A DNA stretch of 53,401 nucleotides, taken from Candidatus Bipolaricaulota bacterium. Its GTDB lineage: Bacteria > Bipolaricaulota > Bipolaricaulia > M55B111. Under the pieces are notes generated by a model. That model was not told the DNA's origin, did no database searches, and saw nothing but the letters and a program-made list of their open reading frames with translations. Made by a program: the position numbers and the translations under genes. The stretch is from positions 1 to 53,401 of the forward strand of contig JAGXLB010000003.1 of the NCBI GenBank assembly GCA_018334915.1, given 5' to 3'. Shown one piece after another: positions 8,509-16,718 of this stretch; the first letter of the stretch is position 1, and the number at the start of each line of letters is the position of its first letter.

Positions 8509-9927
8509 ATGATAGAACAGAATTTTTTAACCAGGGATCTACTTTCGGAAGAGGACATCGATCTGATACATGAAACTTCACTGGAAATATTTGAGGAGAC
8601 AGGTGTTGAGATCCATAACGAGCAAGCCAGAGAGGTATTTGAGGATCACGGAGCCCGGGTAGAAGGAGAGAAAGTATTTTTACCGGGTGAACTGGTCGGG
8701 GAATATCTGGAAAAGGTGCCTTCGTCCTTTACCCTTCACGCGAGGAATCCCGACAATAACGTAGAAATCGGGGGAAATAATGGAGTTCTGGCACCGGGTT
8801 ATGGCGCTCCATGGGTAACGGGAATGGACGGTAACAAGCGTGACGCGACCTACGAGGACTACGGGAACTTCACGAAGTTATCTCATGATAGCGATAATCT
8901 GGACGTCCTTGGTGGCGTATTGGTAGAACCGACGGATTTAGCTGAAGAAGAGAGACACGTGAAAATGATGTATGCCGGGGCAAAGTACTCCGACAAGCCT
9001 TTGATGGGAAGTGCGCTGGGTAAGAAGAAGGCAAGAGAAGCCATGCAGATGGCCAGCATTCTCATGGGGGAAGAAGAGATAATACGTGATCGTCCTGTAG
9101 TAATTACGTTAATAAGTACCACGAGCCCGCTGGGCTACGATAACCGGATGCTAGAATCTCTCATAGAACACGCAAGGTTTAATCAACCTACGGTCATTGC
9201 TTCTCTTATTATGGCTGGCTCGACTGGTCCGGTCACCGTTCCCGGCACGATAACACTTCAGAACGTAGAAGTTCTGACCGGAATCGTCCTTTCTCAGATG
9301 GTGAATCCTGGAACTCCCGTCGTTTACGGCTCCGCTTCAACTATAGTGAACATGAATACCGGCGATCTTGCCGTTGGGAGCCCTGAGTACGCCAAATTTA
9401 TCGGAGCTACTGCCCAGCTTGCCCGGCACTACGACGTACCGGGTCGAGGTGGTGGTTCCACTACTGATTCCCTGATAGCGGATGGTCAGGCGGGGTACGA
9501 GTCGATGATGATATTTAACGCTTCAATGGGGCACGGCACGGACTTCGTACTCCATTCGGCCGGACTGCTCAAGAACTATATGGCTATGTCCTACGAGAAA
9601 TTCGTCATGGACGACGAAATCCTGGATATGGTAAATAATTACCAGAAAGGTCTGGACGTAACAGAAGAAACCGTTGCGAAAGATGCAATCCAGAATGTGG
9701 GCCATTCGGGCCATTACCTAAAAGAGCCGTCCACCATAAAATACATGAAAGATTTTCGGGACCCGGCCTTGAGCAATAGAAAGGGCTTCGATTCAGAGGA
9801 AGCCTCAAAATCCACAAAAGAGCGAGCCCACGAGCTCTACGAATCGATACTGGCCGATTTCGAGGCTCCGCCGTTGGATCCCGAGATCGACGAGAAACTT
9901 CAGGATTACATGGACCGAGTTACCTGA
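8509..9927 (+). CDS. MttB-family (non-pyrrolysine) corrinoid-dependent methyltransferase
   Basis: It belongs to the trimethylamine methyltransferase (MttB) family: a TIM-barrel protein of 472 residues with N-terminal L-S-E-E-D-I-D-L-I-H and E-E-T-G-V-E-I-H, then P-G-Y-G-A-P, N-P-G-T-P-V-V-Y-G and G-R-G-G-G-S-T-T-D-S. True trimethylamine MttB needs an in-frame UAG (pyrrolysine); this frame has none and runs full length, so it belongs with the non-Pyl homologues, of which Desulfitobacterium MtgB demethylates glycine betaine and others act on carnitine or proline betaine. An AGGGAGG site precedes the ATG. No corrinoid protein or activase is nearby, but a broken BCCT transporter is directly downstream, which supports a quaternary-amine substrate. 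Confidence 0.88.
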   Translation: MIEQNFLTRDLLSEEDIDLIHETSLEIFEETGVEIHNEQAREVFEDHGARVEGEKVFLPGELVGEYLEKVPSSFTLHARNPDNNVEIGGNNGVLAPGYGAPWVTGMDGNKRDATYEDYGNFTKLSHDSDNLDVLGGVLVEPTDLAEEERHVKMMYAGAKYSDKPLMGSALGKKKAREAMQMASILMGEEEIIRDRPVVITLISTTSPLGYDNRMLESLIEHARFNQPTVIASLIMAGSTGPVTVPGTITLQNVEVLTGIVLSQMVNPGTPVVYGSASTIVNMNTGDLAVGSPEYAKFIGATAQLARHYDVPGRGGGSTTDSLIADGQAGYESMMIFNASMGHGTDFVLHSAGLLKNYMAMSYEKFVMDDEILDMVNNYQKGLDVTEETVAKDAIQNVGHSGHYLKEPSTIKYMKDFRDPALSNRKGFDSEEASKSTKERAHELYESILADFEAPPLDPEIDEKLQDYMDRVT

Positions 9928-10116
9928 TCCGGTCCTGTATATTCGGCCAGTCAATCATCAAGAAAGCTTGCTATAATAAGATTAATTATGGCATATGGAG
10001 TTATCAGGATAGTGCAATATCGAAACTGACTCTCAGCTTCGGTATTGACACTACCGATCAACTTAACAATTGGCACTAACCAAACTATCACCAATAAATC
10101 CTAACAGGAGGAGTTC

Positions 10117-10657
10117 ATGTCTAACACGACAGAAACAGAAAGATCATATGGTCCATCCATATTTTGGTTTTCAGCCATTTTGATCGGAGGGTTTCTCCTT
10201 TGATCCATAGACTTTCCGGTCCACAGGGAAAACGTTATCCAGAATGTATTCAACTGGATGACTACCTCCTTGGCCTGGCTCTGGCTGTTGACCGCATTTA
10301 TCAAATTCACGCAGAATACCCCGTCCTGTGATCGGGGATGAATGCGAAAGTTCGTAATTAAATAGAAATCGCGGTGGCGAAGCCAGGAATCGGGCGTAAT
10401 GCCCCGCCCTATGGGTTGGGATAGCGCGATTCAATCGATTTATTTACTACGTAATAGGTGATCACGTCGGAGAATTCTGGAGAAAGGTGATTGACGTAAT
10501 AGGTGTATTTGCCACAGTTGGAGGACTATCGACGACCACGGGCCTTATCGGACTACAGTTTTCGTCGGATCTGAAACACCACTACGGGTTGGAGGTGCCC
10601 CAGTACGGAATATATCTGATTATCGGGGTTATAACCCCCATATTTTCAAATAAATAG
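10117..10657 (+). pseudogene. BCCT-family (betaine/choline/carnitine) transporter, degraded
   Basis: An ATG with AGGAGG upstream opens a BCCT-like N-terminus (I-F-W-F-S-A-I-L-I-G-G), which hits TGA at 10201 where the family commonly has Trp. The same frame continues with F-P-V-H-R-E-N-V, F-N-W-M-T-T-S-L-A-W-L-W-L-L-T-A-F and stops at 10339-10341. A second BCCT piece in another frame (about 10442-10657) reads F-W-R-K-V-I-D-V-I-G-V-F-A-T-V-G-G-L-S-T-T-T-G-L and ends after I-T-P-I-F. The middle (roughly TM2-TM5) and the C-terminal third are missing. A normal BCCT protein has about 500 residues. TGA is the stop of many intact genes here, so recoding is unlikely. Confidence 0.85.
10342..10440 (+). 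repeat. Palindromic insert within the BCCT pseudogene
   Basis: The 100 bp separating the two BCCT fragments do not fit the protein and can fold strongly: AATCGCG at 10367-10373 pairs with CGCGATT at 10425-10431, and an inner GGGCG at 10392-10396 pairs with CGCCC at 10405-10409. It looks like the remnant of a small hairpin-ended element, perhaps IS200/IS605-derived, but no transposase is left and the assignment is inference. Confidence 0.4.
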
Positions 10658-10665
10658 CTGAGAAT

Positions 10666-10706
10666 GCCCTGGGGGTGGATCGGCGGTTTTGAGCCCCGCA
10701 ACTTGA
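10666..10706 (+). repeat. Degenerate copy of the window-start end repeat
   Basis: The order gccctgggg - tcggc - gttttg - agccccgc - cttga follows bases 1-45 with substitutions and small gaps. It lies directly after the last BCCT codon, so it may mark the other edge of a decayed insertion. The match is imperfect. Confidence 0.3.
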
Positions 10707-10765
10707 TACGGGAAGGAATTGGCTGGTTGTTGTTACAACCTCGCACCTTTGATGAGGTAATTGAC

Positions 10766-10797
10766 TTGACAGCGTCAAACTATTTTAATACTATAAT
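10766..10797 (+). promoter_or_regulatory. Promoter of the threonine/aspartate-family operon
   Basis: TTGACA at 10766-10771 is followed 17 bp later by TACTAT (10789-10794), overlapping a perfect TATAAT at 10792-10797 (20-bp spacing). The -35 lies inside an inverted repeat TTGAC-agc-GTCAA (10766-10778), a possible operator. The start point would be near 10803, leaving a leader of about 260 nt before thrC. Confidence 0.6.
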
Positions 10798-10832
10798 GTA
10801 AATCTAACTGGCAGGAAAGAAGGGAAACGTCC

Positions 10833-10955
10833 ATGAATAAAACCATAAGTTTAAAAAATTTTGATTCTAGCAGATTTAACGGAACCTGTTTCTCTTCTGT
10901 TGACAATCAGACCATGGCTACTCACATGACGGAGGGGACTCCTTCCCTCCATTAG
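10833..10955 (+). CDS. Candidate threonine-operon leader peptide (40 aa)
   Basis: An ATG 10 bases after a GAAGGG purine tract opens a 40-codon frame lying wholly in the leader between the operon promoter and thrC. Six of its 40 residues are Thr and four of these fall in the last 14 (Q-T-M-A-T-H-M-T-E-G-T-P). The final codons lie in a GGAGGG/CCCTCC hairpin (10931-10950). This fits an attenuation leader like thrL, although the Thr codons are not consecutive. It could also be an unrelated small protein. Confidence 0.4.
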   Translation: MNKTISLKNFDSSRFNGTCFSSVDNQTMATHMTEGTPSLH

Positions 10956-10988
10956 TATCCTACCACCTCTATATTATTAATTTGCTTT

Positions 10989-11029
10989 TTTCGAGTTTAC
11001 TTACTTCCTTTTAGCTCGAATTTTCTCAG
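10989..11029 (+). terminator. Possible attenuator hairpin before thrC
   Basis: A TTCGAG and CTCGAA pair of arms around a 19-nt loop is followed by TTTTCT. The stem is only 6 bp. Together with the leader peptide and the GGAGGG/CCCTCC hairpin upstream it could give alternative RNA structures controlling thrC. Confidence 0.3.
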
Positions 11030-11061
11030 GATTTTCTGTCTTGATGTTCAGGAGGTTTTTC

Positions 11062-12117
11062 ATGGAATGGAATGGTGTGCTTGATCAGTACTTTGATCAT
11101 TTACCGATAGACGAGCGGGATCACATCGTAAGTCTAAATGAAGGTAATACCCCCTTAATAAGAGCAAATAATATTGAAGAGGGTTTAGAAGACGAACTGG
11201 AAATTTATCTGAAATACGAGGGAGCAAATCCTACCTGTTCTTTTAAGGACAGGGGCATGACGGTGGCAGTGTCAAAGGCAGTTGAACGGAGTGAAAAGGC
11301 AGTGATATGTGCTTCCACGGGCAACACTTCTGCTTCGGCTGCGGCGTATGCAGCCCGGTCCGGACTGGAAGCAATAGTCGTAATTCCGGAAGGAAAAATC
11401 GCTTTCGGAAAACTTTCCCAGGCGATGATGCATGGTGCCAAGGTTGTCCAGATAAGGGGGAATTTCGACGAGGCCCTCGAGCTGGTTCTCGAAATTTCTG
11501 ACAGCTATCCGGTTACCCTTGTTAATTCTCTGAATCCAAACAGGATAGAAGGCCAGAAGACTGCGTCGTTCGAAATATCCGATTTTCTCGGCAGGGCTCC
11601 GGATTATCATCTTCTTCCCGTTGGTAATGCAGGAAATATCACTGCCTACTGGAAGGGTTATAAAGAGTATCACGAGACAGGGGAAACTGAGCGATTGCCA
11701 AAGATGACTGGTTTTCAGGCGGCGGGTGCCTCGCCGATAGTGGAAGGAGAGAGATTTGAAGACCCCGAAACGGTGGCGACGGCCATCAGAATAGGTAACC
11801 CGGCAAGCTGGAATAAAGCTGAAAACGCCAGGGACGAATCGGGAGGAATGATCGGTAAAACGACCGACGAGGAATTGGTTGATGCGTACAGGTTCCTGGC
11901 AGACTGCGAGGGGGTCTTCTGTGAACCCGCTTCCGCTGTATCTGTTGCGGGACTGCTAAAACTGGATGGCACCGGCTATTTCGACCAGGGCAGCGTGATA
12001 ACCTGTACACTGACCGGACACGGGCTTAAGGACCCCGATATAGCGATCGAATCGAGCCCGGAGCCAAAAACGGTCGGAGTTGACGTTAGTGAAGTACTGG
12101 AGGTTGCGGACCTGTGA
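11062..12117 (+). CDS. thrC: Threonine synthase
   Basis: ThrC converts O-phosphohomoserine to threonine using PLP. The PLP lysine sits in C-S-F-K-D-R-G-M (about residue 60). S-T-G-N-T-S-A-S-A-A-A-Y-A-A is the substrate and PLP-phosphate loop region, and L-P-V-G-N-A-G-N binds the cofactor phosphate. At 351 residues it is the short type typical of Gram-positive and archaeal enzymes. I chose the ATG at 11062 with AGGAGG 7 bases upstream. It is the first gene of the operon and overlaps the next start by 4 bp (GTGA). Confidence 0.96.
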   Translation: MEWNGVLDQYFDHLPIDERDHIVSLNEGNTPLIRANNIEEGLEDELEIYLKYEGANPTCSFKDRGMTVAVSKAVERSEKAVICASTGNTSASAAAYAARSGLEAIVVIPEGKIAFGKLSQAMMHGAKVVQIRGNFDEALELVLEISDSYPVTLVNSLNPNRIEGQKTASFEISDFLGRAPDYHLLPVGNAGNITAYWKGYKEYHETGETERLPKMTGFQAAGASPIVEGERFEDPETVATAIRIGNPASWNKAENARDESGGMIGKTTDEELVDAYRFLADCEGVFCEPASAVSVAGLLKLDGTGYFDQGSVITCTLTGHGLKDPDIAIESSPEPKTVGVDVSEVLEVADL

Positions 12118-13307
12118 AGTACGTGATAATCCAGGGAGACGGAATGGCGGATCATCCTCTTAAGGAACTTTCAGGAGAGACCCCGCTGGAAGCTGCAAGT
12201 ACACCGAACATGGATGAGGTCGCCTCTGCCGGGGAACTGGGGGTAGTTGACACAATACCGTCTGATCTGCCGCCGGGAAGTTCGGTGGGAAACATGAGCC
12301 TGATGGGTTTGGACCCCGGCGAATACTTTTCCGGTCGGGCACCACTGGAAGCTGGAGGTCAAGGAGTTCCCGTGAATAGTGATGACCTGGTTTTTCGTTG
12401 CAATCTTGTCAGGTTGAGAAAAACCGGGGGCGGGAAAATTATGGAAGATTACAGCGGAGGCCAACCCGCCACGGATAAAGTAGACCAATACATAAAGCTG
12501 CTCGACGAAAAGTTAGGAATGAACGGATTCAAGTTCTACAGCGGGGTAAGTTACCGGAACCTTCTGGTCTGGCATAACGGAAGGAACGAAATTGATCTCG
12601 ATGACCTTTATCTCAAGCCGCCTCACGATATTACGGGTAAAACAGTAGGAAGATATCTACCCCGGGGTTCCGGTGCTGAAAAACTGAATGGAATTCAAAC
12701 GAAAGCAGGAGAGATACTTGATAAAAATAGCGAGTCCTTCAACGGGATCTGGCTCTGGGGAGCGGGCGTAAAGCCTGATCTACCTACGTTTCAGGAACGG
12801 TATGGGCTGGACGGGGCGGTCGTAAGCGCCGTCGATCTTATTAAGGGCCTGGGAGTTTTTACCGGTCTAAAGCCTATAAAAGTTGAGGGAGCCACCGGCT
12901 CCATCGATACGAATTACGAAGGCAAGGTGCGGGCGGGAAAAGAAAACATCCAGGAAGGCTCGCTTCTCTTCCTTCACGTGGAAGCACCGGACGAGGCCGC
13001 ACACGCCGGTGATCTTGAATTGAAGATAAAAGCAATTGAACGGTTTGACAAGAGGATTGTAGGACCTCTGGTCAACTACCTGTCCGGCAGGAACGACTCA
13101 AAACTTTTAATCGTTACTGATCATATTACTGGAATAGAGTCGAAGACGCACGAGAGGGGACCTGTCCCGTTTGCTATAACGGAGTTTACCGGATCGAAAG
13201 TTTCTCCCTGGAGGAAATTTGCCGAGGAGGAGGCTTCCAGGACAGGCAAAGACTTGAATACTGGTGAAGATTTGATCGAGATATTTTTAGAAGAGGAGGT
13301 GGGGTAA
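12114..13307 (+). CDS. Predicted homoserine kinase of the ApgM phosphoglycerate mutase family
   Basis: It belongs to the archaeal-type cofactor-independent phosphoglycerate mutase group of the alkaline phosphatase superfamily: G-D-G-M-A-D at the N-terminus (metal Asp), the nucleophile Ser in L-P-P-G-S-S-V-G-N-M-S-L-M-G, and metal ligands in H-V-E-A-P-D-E-A-A-H and T-D-H. A subset of this family, found where thrB is missing, was proposed to be a homoserine kinase. Its place between thrC and hom, overlapping thrC by 4 bp and touching hom, with no GHMP-type thrB in the window, favours that role over glycolysis. Start is GTG. The reaction is inferred from context. Confidence 0.85.
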   Translation: MKYVIIQGDGMADHPLKELSGETPLEAASTPNMDEVASAGELGVVDTIPSDLPPGSSVGNMSLMGLDPGEYFSGRAPLEAGGQGVPVNSDDLVFRCNLVRLRKTGGGKIMEDYSGGQPATDKVDQYIKLLDEKLGMNGFKFYSGVSYRNLLVWHNGRNEIDLDDLYLKPPHDITGKTVGRYLPRGSGAEKLNGIQTKAGEILDKNSESFNGIWLWGAGVKPDLPTFQERYGLDGAVVSAVDLIKGLGVFTGLKPIKVEGATGSIDTNYEGKVRAGKENIQEGSLLFLHVEAPDEAAHAGDLELKIKAIERFDKRIVGPLVNYLSGRNDSKLLIVTDHITGIESKTHERGPVPFAITEFTGSKVSPWRKFAEEEASRTGKDLNTGEDLIEIFLEEEVG

Positions 13308-14489
13308 ATGGCCCTGAAAGATACCGGGTGCTTCAAGTGTAGCAATAACAACAACCAGGAGTGGGGAATAAAAAGGAAACCTCGGTACGGGTTAGCAGGA
13401 GCACAAGAGTCCAGCGGAGATAATAACGCAAAACCAGTGGTACCTCTGATCCAGCTTGGAATAGGAACTGTTGGAAGGGAATTAATAGAAAAGGTAATTG
13501 GCAGGAATAACCGGGAAAGCCCCGGGCACAGTTATTGCTACGTGGGATTTGTCGATAAAAGCGGATTAGCTGTGAATAAAGACGGGTTTTCAGAAGAGAA
13601 ATTAGAGGAGATCCTAAAAGTAAAAGAGAGTGGAGAGAAACTGGCTGGAATTTACAGCGAAAAAATTGAAGATATCGACTTCCTCGAAGACTTATTTGAG
13701 GAGAAAGAGAGAGGAATTCTTGTCGACGTTACGGACGCTGATAAGTTTACGGACCACTATAGAATGGCTCTGAAAAAGGGGTGGTCGGTGGTTCTTGCTA
13801 ACAAAGTCCCACTCACGGGAGTCGAGCCGGAAGAATTCAGACGCTTAAGGAACTCGAGCCTTCGCTATGAAGCAACAGTTGGTGCGGGGTTGCCAGTGAT
13901 ATCTACACTGGACCACTTAAAGCGTCATGGAGAAGAGTTTGAGGAATTAGCGGCTATATTGAGCGGGTCCCTAAGTTTTATCCTCTCCCGGATGGAGAAA
14001 GGTATGGATTTAAAAGAGGCAGTGTTAGAAGCAAAAGAAAAGGACTTTACTGAGCCGAATCCGGCGGAGGACCTTCTGGGCAATGACGTAGCTAGAAAAA
14101 CGGTGATTCTTGGCCGGAGCCTTGGTCTTGACCTCTCGCTAGACGATATAGCTCTTGAGCCGATGGTTGAACTGGAGGAAGATATTTCTTCGCAGAGGCT
14201 TGAGGAGGAACTCGAGGCAGCCAGCCCCGACTTTCGGCAAAGAGTTGGGTCCGCTGGGGATGCCGGAAACCGGCTACGATACGTTGCCAGGATTGCTGGA
14301 AATAAAGTTACCGTGGGATTGGAGGAGGTAAGTGAAGAATCTCCTCTCGCACAGGGAAATAGCACAGCAAATGTAGTTCTCTTTCGCACCGGTAATTACA
14401 CCGAACCACCGTTGATCGTTCAGGGGCCGGGGGCAGGTCCAGAAGTAACCGCAGGAGGAGTATTTTCCGATATAAAACGTCTGGTGTAG
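13308..14489 (+). CDS. hom: Homoserine dehydrogenase
   Basis: Hom reduces aspartate semialdehyde to homoserine with NAD(P)H. The Rossmann glycine motif is L-G-I-G-T-V-G-R-E-L (about 51-60). A-N-K-V-P-L-T-G and Y-E-A-T-V-G-A-G-L-P-V-I contain the catalytic Lys and substrate residues. There is no C-terminal ACT domain, so the 393-residue protein is the short form. The ATG follows the previous stop with no gap and has GAGGAGGTGGGG just upstream, so the start is firm. Oddly, about 48 residues precede the Rossmann strand, including C-F-K-C and an Asn run; most homologues begin close to that strand. Confidence 0.95.
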   Translation: MALKDTGCFKCSNNNNQEWGIKRKPRYGLAGAQESSGDNNAKPVVPLIQLGIGTVGRELIEKVIGRNNRESPGHSYCYVGFVDKSGLAVNKDGFSEEKLEEILKVKESGEKLAGIYSEKIEDIDFLEDLFEEKERGILVDVTDADKFTDHYRMALKKGWSVVLANKVPLTGVEPEEFRRLRNSSLRYEATVGAGLPVISTLDHLKRHGEEFEELAAILSGSLSFILSRMEKGMDLKEAVLEAKEKDFTEPNPAEDLLGNDVARKTVILGRSLGLDLSLDDIALEPMVELEEDISSQRLEEELEAASPDFRQRVGSAGDAGNRLRYVARIAGNKVTVGLEEVSEESPLAQGNSTANVVLFRTGNYTEPPLIVQGPGAGPEVTAGGVFSDIKRLV

Positions 14490-14549
14490 TTGGGGGAAGC
14501 ACATTTTTGAAGACTAACTAGCTTTAATCTTTTATCATGGAGGAGAATG

Positions 14550-15560
14550 ATGAGTGAATATACGGTCGGAGTTATTGGCGCGCTTGGCGCGGTTGGGGGC
14601 CAGATGCGGGATATTCTGGCCGTCAGCAGTATCAATATCGGTGAGGTAAAAATGTTCGAACGGCCGGAGCTGGAGGGTAAAACTGCTGAATTTGCAGGGG
14701 AAAAAATACCCTGCGAGGTCGCAACACCGGAGGCTCTTTCCGAATGTGACCTGGCTACAATGTCCGCTGGGTCCGATGTCTCAAAAAAGCTGGCACCCAT
14801 GGCAGCGAATGCTGGCTGTGTTGTAGTTGACAATTCGAGCCAGTGGCGACTGGACCCCGAGGTTCCTTTAGTGGTACCCGAGGTAAATCCGGAAGATCTG
14901 GACTGGCACGAAGGAATAGTGGCAAACCCTAACTGCTCGACTATCCAGATGGTAGTGGCTCTTAAACCAATTCACGACAACTACGGTATTAACAGGGTCG
15001 TAGTCTCGACCTACCAGGCGGTTTCAGGTTCGGGTTCCGACGCAATAGGAGAGTTAAAAAGCCAAACGGAAGATATCGTAAACGGGGAAGAGCCCAAAGC
15101 CGAGGTATATCCCCACCAGATTGCCTTTAATGCTTTGCCCCATATAGATGTTTTTAGGGACAACGGGTATACCGAAGAAGAGATGAAAATGGTGAATGAG
15201 ACGAAAAAGATAGTTGGAGAGGAACTAGAGGTAAGTCCCACTGCCGTCAGGATACCGGTTTATAGGTCTCATGCGGAATCGGTTAATGTTCAAACGGAAT
15301 TATCTCCGGACGTTAGAGAGGTGAGAGAAATTCTGGCCGACAGTCCTGGAGTCGCAGTTGAGGACGATCTGGAGAACAACGTATACCCTCTTTGCACCAG
15401 AGCGGAGGGAAAAGACGAAGTGTTCGTTGGCAGGATCAGGAAAGATCCCACGATCGAAAACGGGCTTAATTTCTGGGTCGTTGCGGACAATCTAAGGAAA
15501 GGGGCCGCACTTAATACAGTACAAATCGCGGAATCTATGGTCGAAAGAGGGCTTGTCTAA
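14550..15560 (+). CDS. asd: Aspartate-semialdehyde dehydrogenase
   Basis: Asd reduces aspartyl phosphate to aspartate semialdehyde with NADPH, the shared step of Lys, Met and Thr synthesis. The glycine motif G-A-L-G-A-V-G is at the N-terminus, the catalytic Cys is in N-P-N-C-S-T (about 129-134), and the substrate region is near Y-Q-A-V-S-G-S-G. Length 336 is normal. Two ATGs are adjacent (14547, 14550); GGAGGA upstream is better spaced for the second. It sits 60 bp after hom, and a small CCCC/GGGG hairpin follows its stop at 15560-15574. Confidence 0.96.
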   Translation: MSEYTVGVIGALGAVGGQMRDILAVSSINIGEVKMFERPELEGKTAEFAGEKIPCEVATPEALSECDLATMSAGSDVSKKLAPMAANAGCVVVDNSSQWRLDPEVPLVVPEVNPEDLDWHEGIVANPNCSTIQMVVALKPIHDNYGINRVVVSTYQAVSGSGSDAIGELKSQTEDIVNGEEPKAEVYPHQIAFNALPHIDVFRDNGYTEEEMKMVNETKKIVGEELEVSPTAVRIPVYRSHAESVNVQTELSPDVREVREILADSPGVAVEDDLENNVYPLCTRAEGKDEVFVGRIRKDPTIENGLNFWVVADNLRKGAALNTVQIAESMVERGLV

Positions 15561-15593
15561 CCCCATCGCGGGGTCCGGAGATGGTGAGATGAA

Positions 15594-16718
15594 ATGGCTA
15601 AAATCGTAAAAAAATTTGGCGGAACGTCCCTTCAGACCGAGAAAAGGATAAAATTAGCCGTTGAAGAAGTAATTGAGGGCATTGAGAATGGTAACGAGGT
15701 TATTTCGGTCGTATCCGCTCTGGGGAGAGGTGGTGATCCCTATGCTACGGATACTTTGATAGATCTTATGAAAGAAATATCTCCGGAAATAGATCCACTT
15801 AAACAGGATCTCATGATGTCCTGTGGCGAGGTAATATCGGCGTCCCTGTTTTCACACTACCTGGATGCGGCGGGCTACGATTCGGTGCCTCTGACAGGGT
15901 CTCAGGCGGGCATAATTACCGACAGAGAATTTGGTGAGGCCAGGATTGTTGATATCAATACCGAAAGAATGCTTGAATATATGGCTCAGGATAAATCCGT
16001 CGTACTTGCCGGTTTCCAGGGTATAACTAAAAAAGGTGAAATTACCACGCTGGGGCGAGGAGGTAGCGATACTACGGCTTTAGAGATAGGTGGGGCTTTG
16101 AACGCGGACAAGGTAGAGGTATATACCGATGTACCCGGAGTGGCCGTGGTCGACCCCCATAGAGTAAAAGACCCTCCGTTTTTTGACGCCATACCCAGGG
16201 GAGTTTTACGTAAACTCTCGAATAACGGTACTAGTGTTATTCATCCACGGGCCATTTCAGCTGCCAACCAATACGAAATTCCTTTTTCCATCAAATGTTC
16301 ATGGGGAAGTGGAGAAACCTTGGTAAACGGCAGGCCTTCTTCTGCAAAAACACCTCTTGCCGTTGCTGTGAAGGATGACTGTAGCCTGGTGAGAGTGTCA
16401 AACTTCGACTCGAAGAAGAACGCTGGAAGCGGGAAGAGTACTGAGCGGGTTGTGGCAAAGGGGAATGAAGGTAAATTTTATCTTTTGGAAGGTGAAAGTA
16501 AACGTAGAGTCCAGGATTTTAATTCCCGACCCGCTTCCTTAGTAACGGCCGTCTCTACGCTTCCTGAACGGTCTAACACCCTGTTGAGTAAGGTGTTAGA
16601 TGTGGTTGGTCGGGAGCACTACGTAGAAAAAAAGGTTGGTTCCAGCCTGGTTAAGTTTATTGTAGAGCCGGGAATGGAGTCAGAGGTAGTCCGTCGTATT
16701 TACAATCGTTTTTATTGA
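15594..16718 (+). CDS. lysC: Aspartate kinase
   Basis: LysC phosphorylates aspartate to open the Lys/Thr/Met pathway. The kinase domain is clear: K-F-G-G-T-S at residues 6-11, D-x-x-M-S-C-G-E, and L-G-R-G-G-S-D-T-T-A (about 153-162). At 374 residues it is shorter than most aspartokinases, and the C-terminal 120 residues do not read as two good ACT domains, although weakly ACT-like segments remain (S-L-V-R-V-S, and K-V-G-S-S-L-V-K-F-I-V near the end). Feedback control may therefore be reduced or different. It is the last gene of the thrC operon, 33 bp after asd. Confidence 0.92.
   Translation: MAKIVKKFGGTSLQTEKRIKLAVEEVIEGIENGNEVISVVSALGRGGDPYATDTLIDLMKEISPEIDPLKQDLMMSCGEVISASLFSHYLDAAGYDSVPLTGSQAGIITDREFGEARIVDINTERMLEYMAQDKSVVLAGFQGITKKGEITTLGRGGSDTTALEIGGALNADKVEVYTDVPGVAVVDPHRVKDPPFFDAIPRGVLRKLSNNGTSVIHPRAISAANQYEIPFSIKCSWGSGETLVNGRPSSAKTPLAVAVKDDCSLVRVSNFDSKKNAGSGKSTERVVAKGNEGKFYLLEGESKRRVQDFNSRPASLVTAVSTLPERSNTLLSKVLDVVGREHYVEKKVGSSLVKFIVEPGMESEVVRRIYNRFY

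Noticed and set aside
8509..9927. Pyrrolysine-containing trimethylamine methyltransferase
   Set aside because: The frame has no internal TAG and no pyl genes are in the window, so it fits the non-Pyl subgroup.
10201..10203. TGA in the BCCT fragment as a recoded Trp or selenocysteine codon
   Set aside because: Many intact genes here end in TGA and use TGG for Trp, there is no SECIS-like hairpin that I can see, and the gene has further frame breaks downstream.
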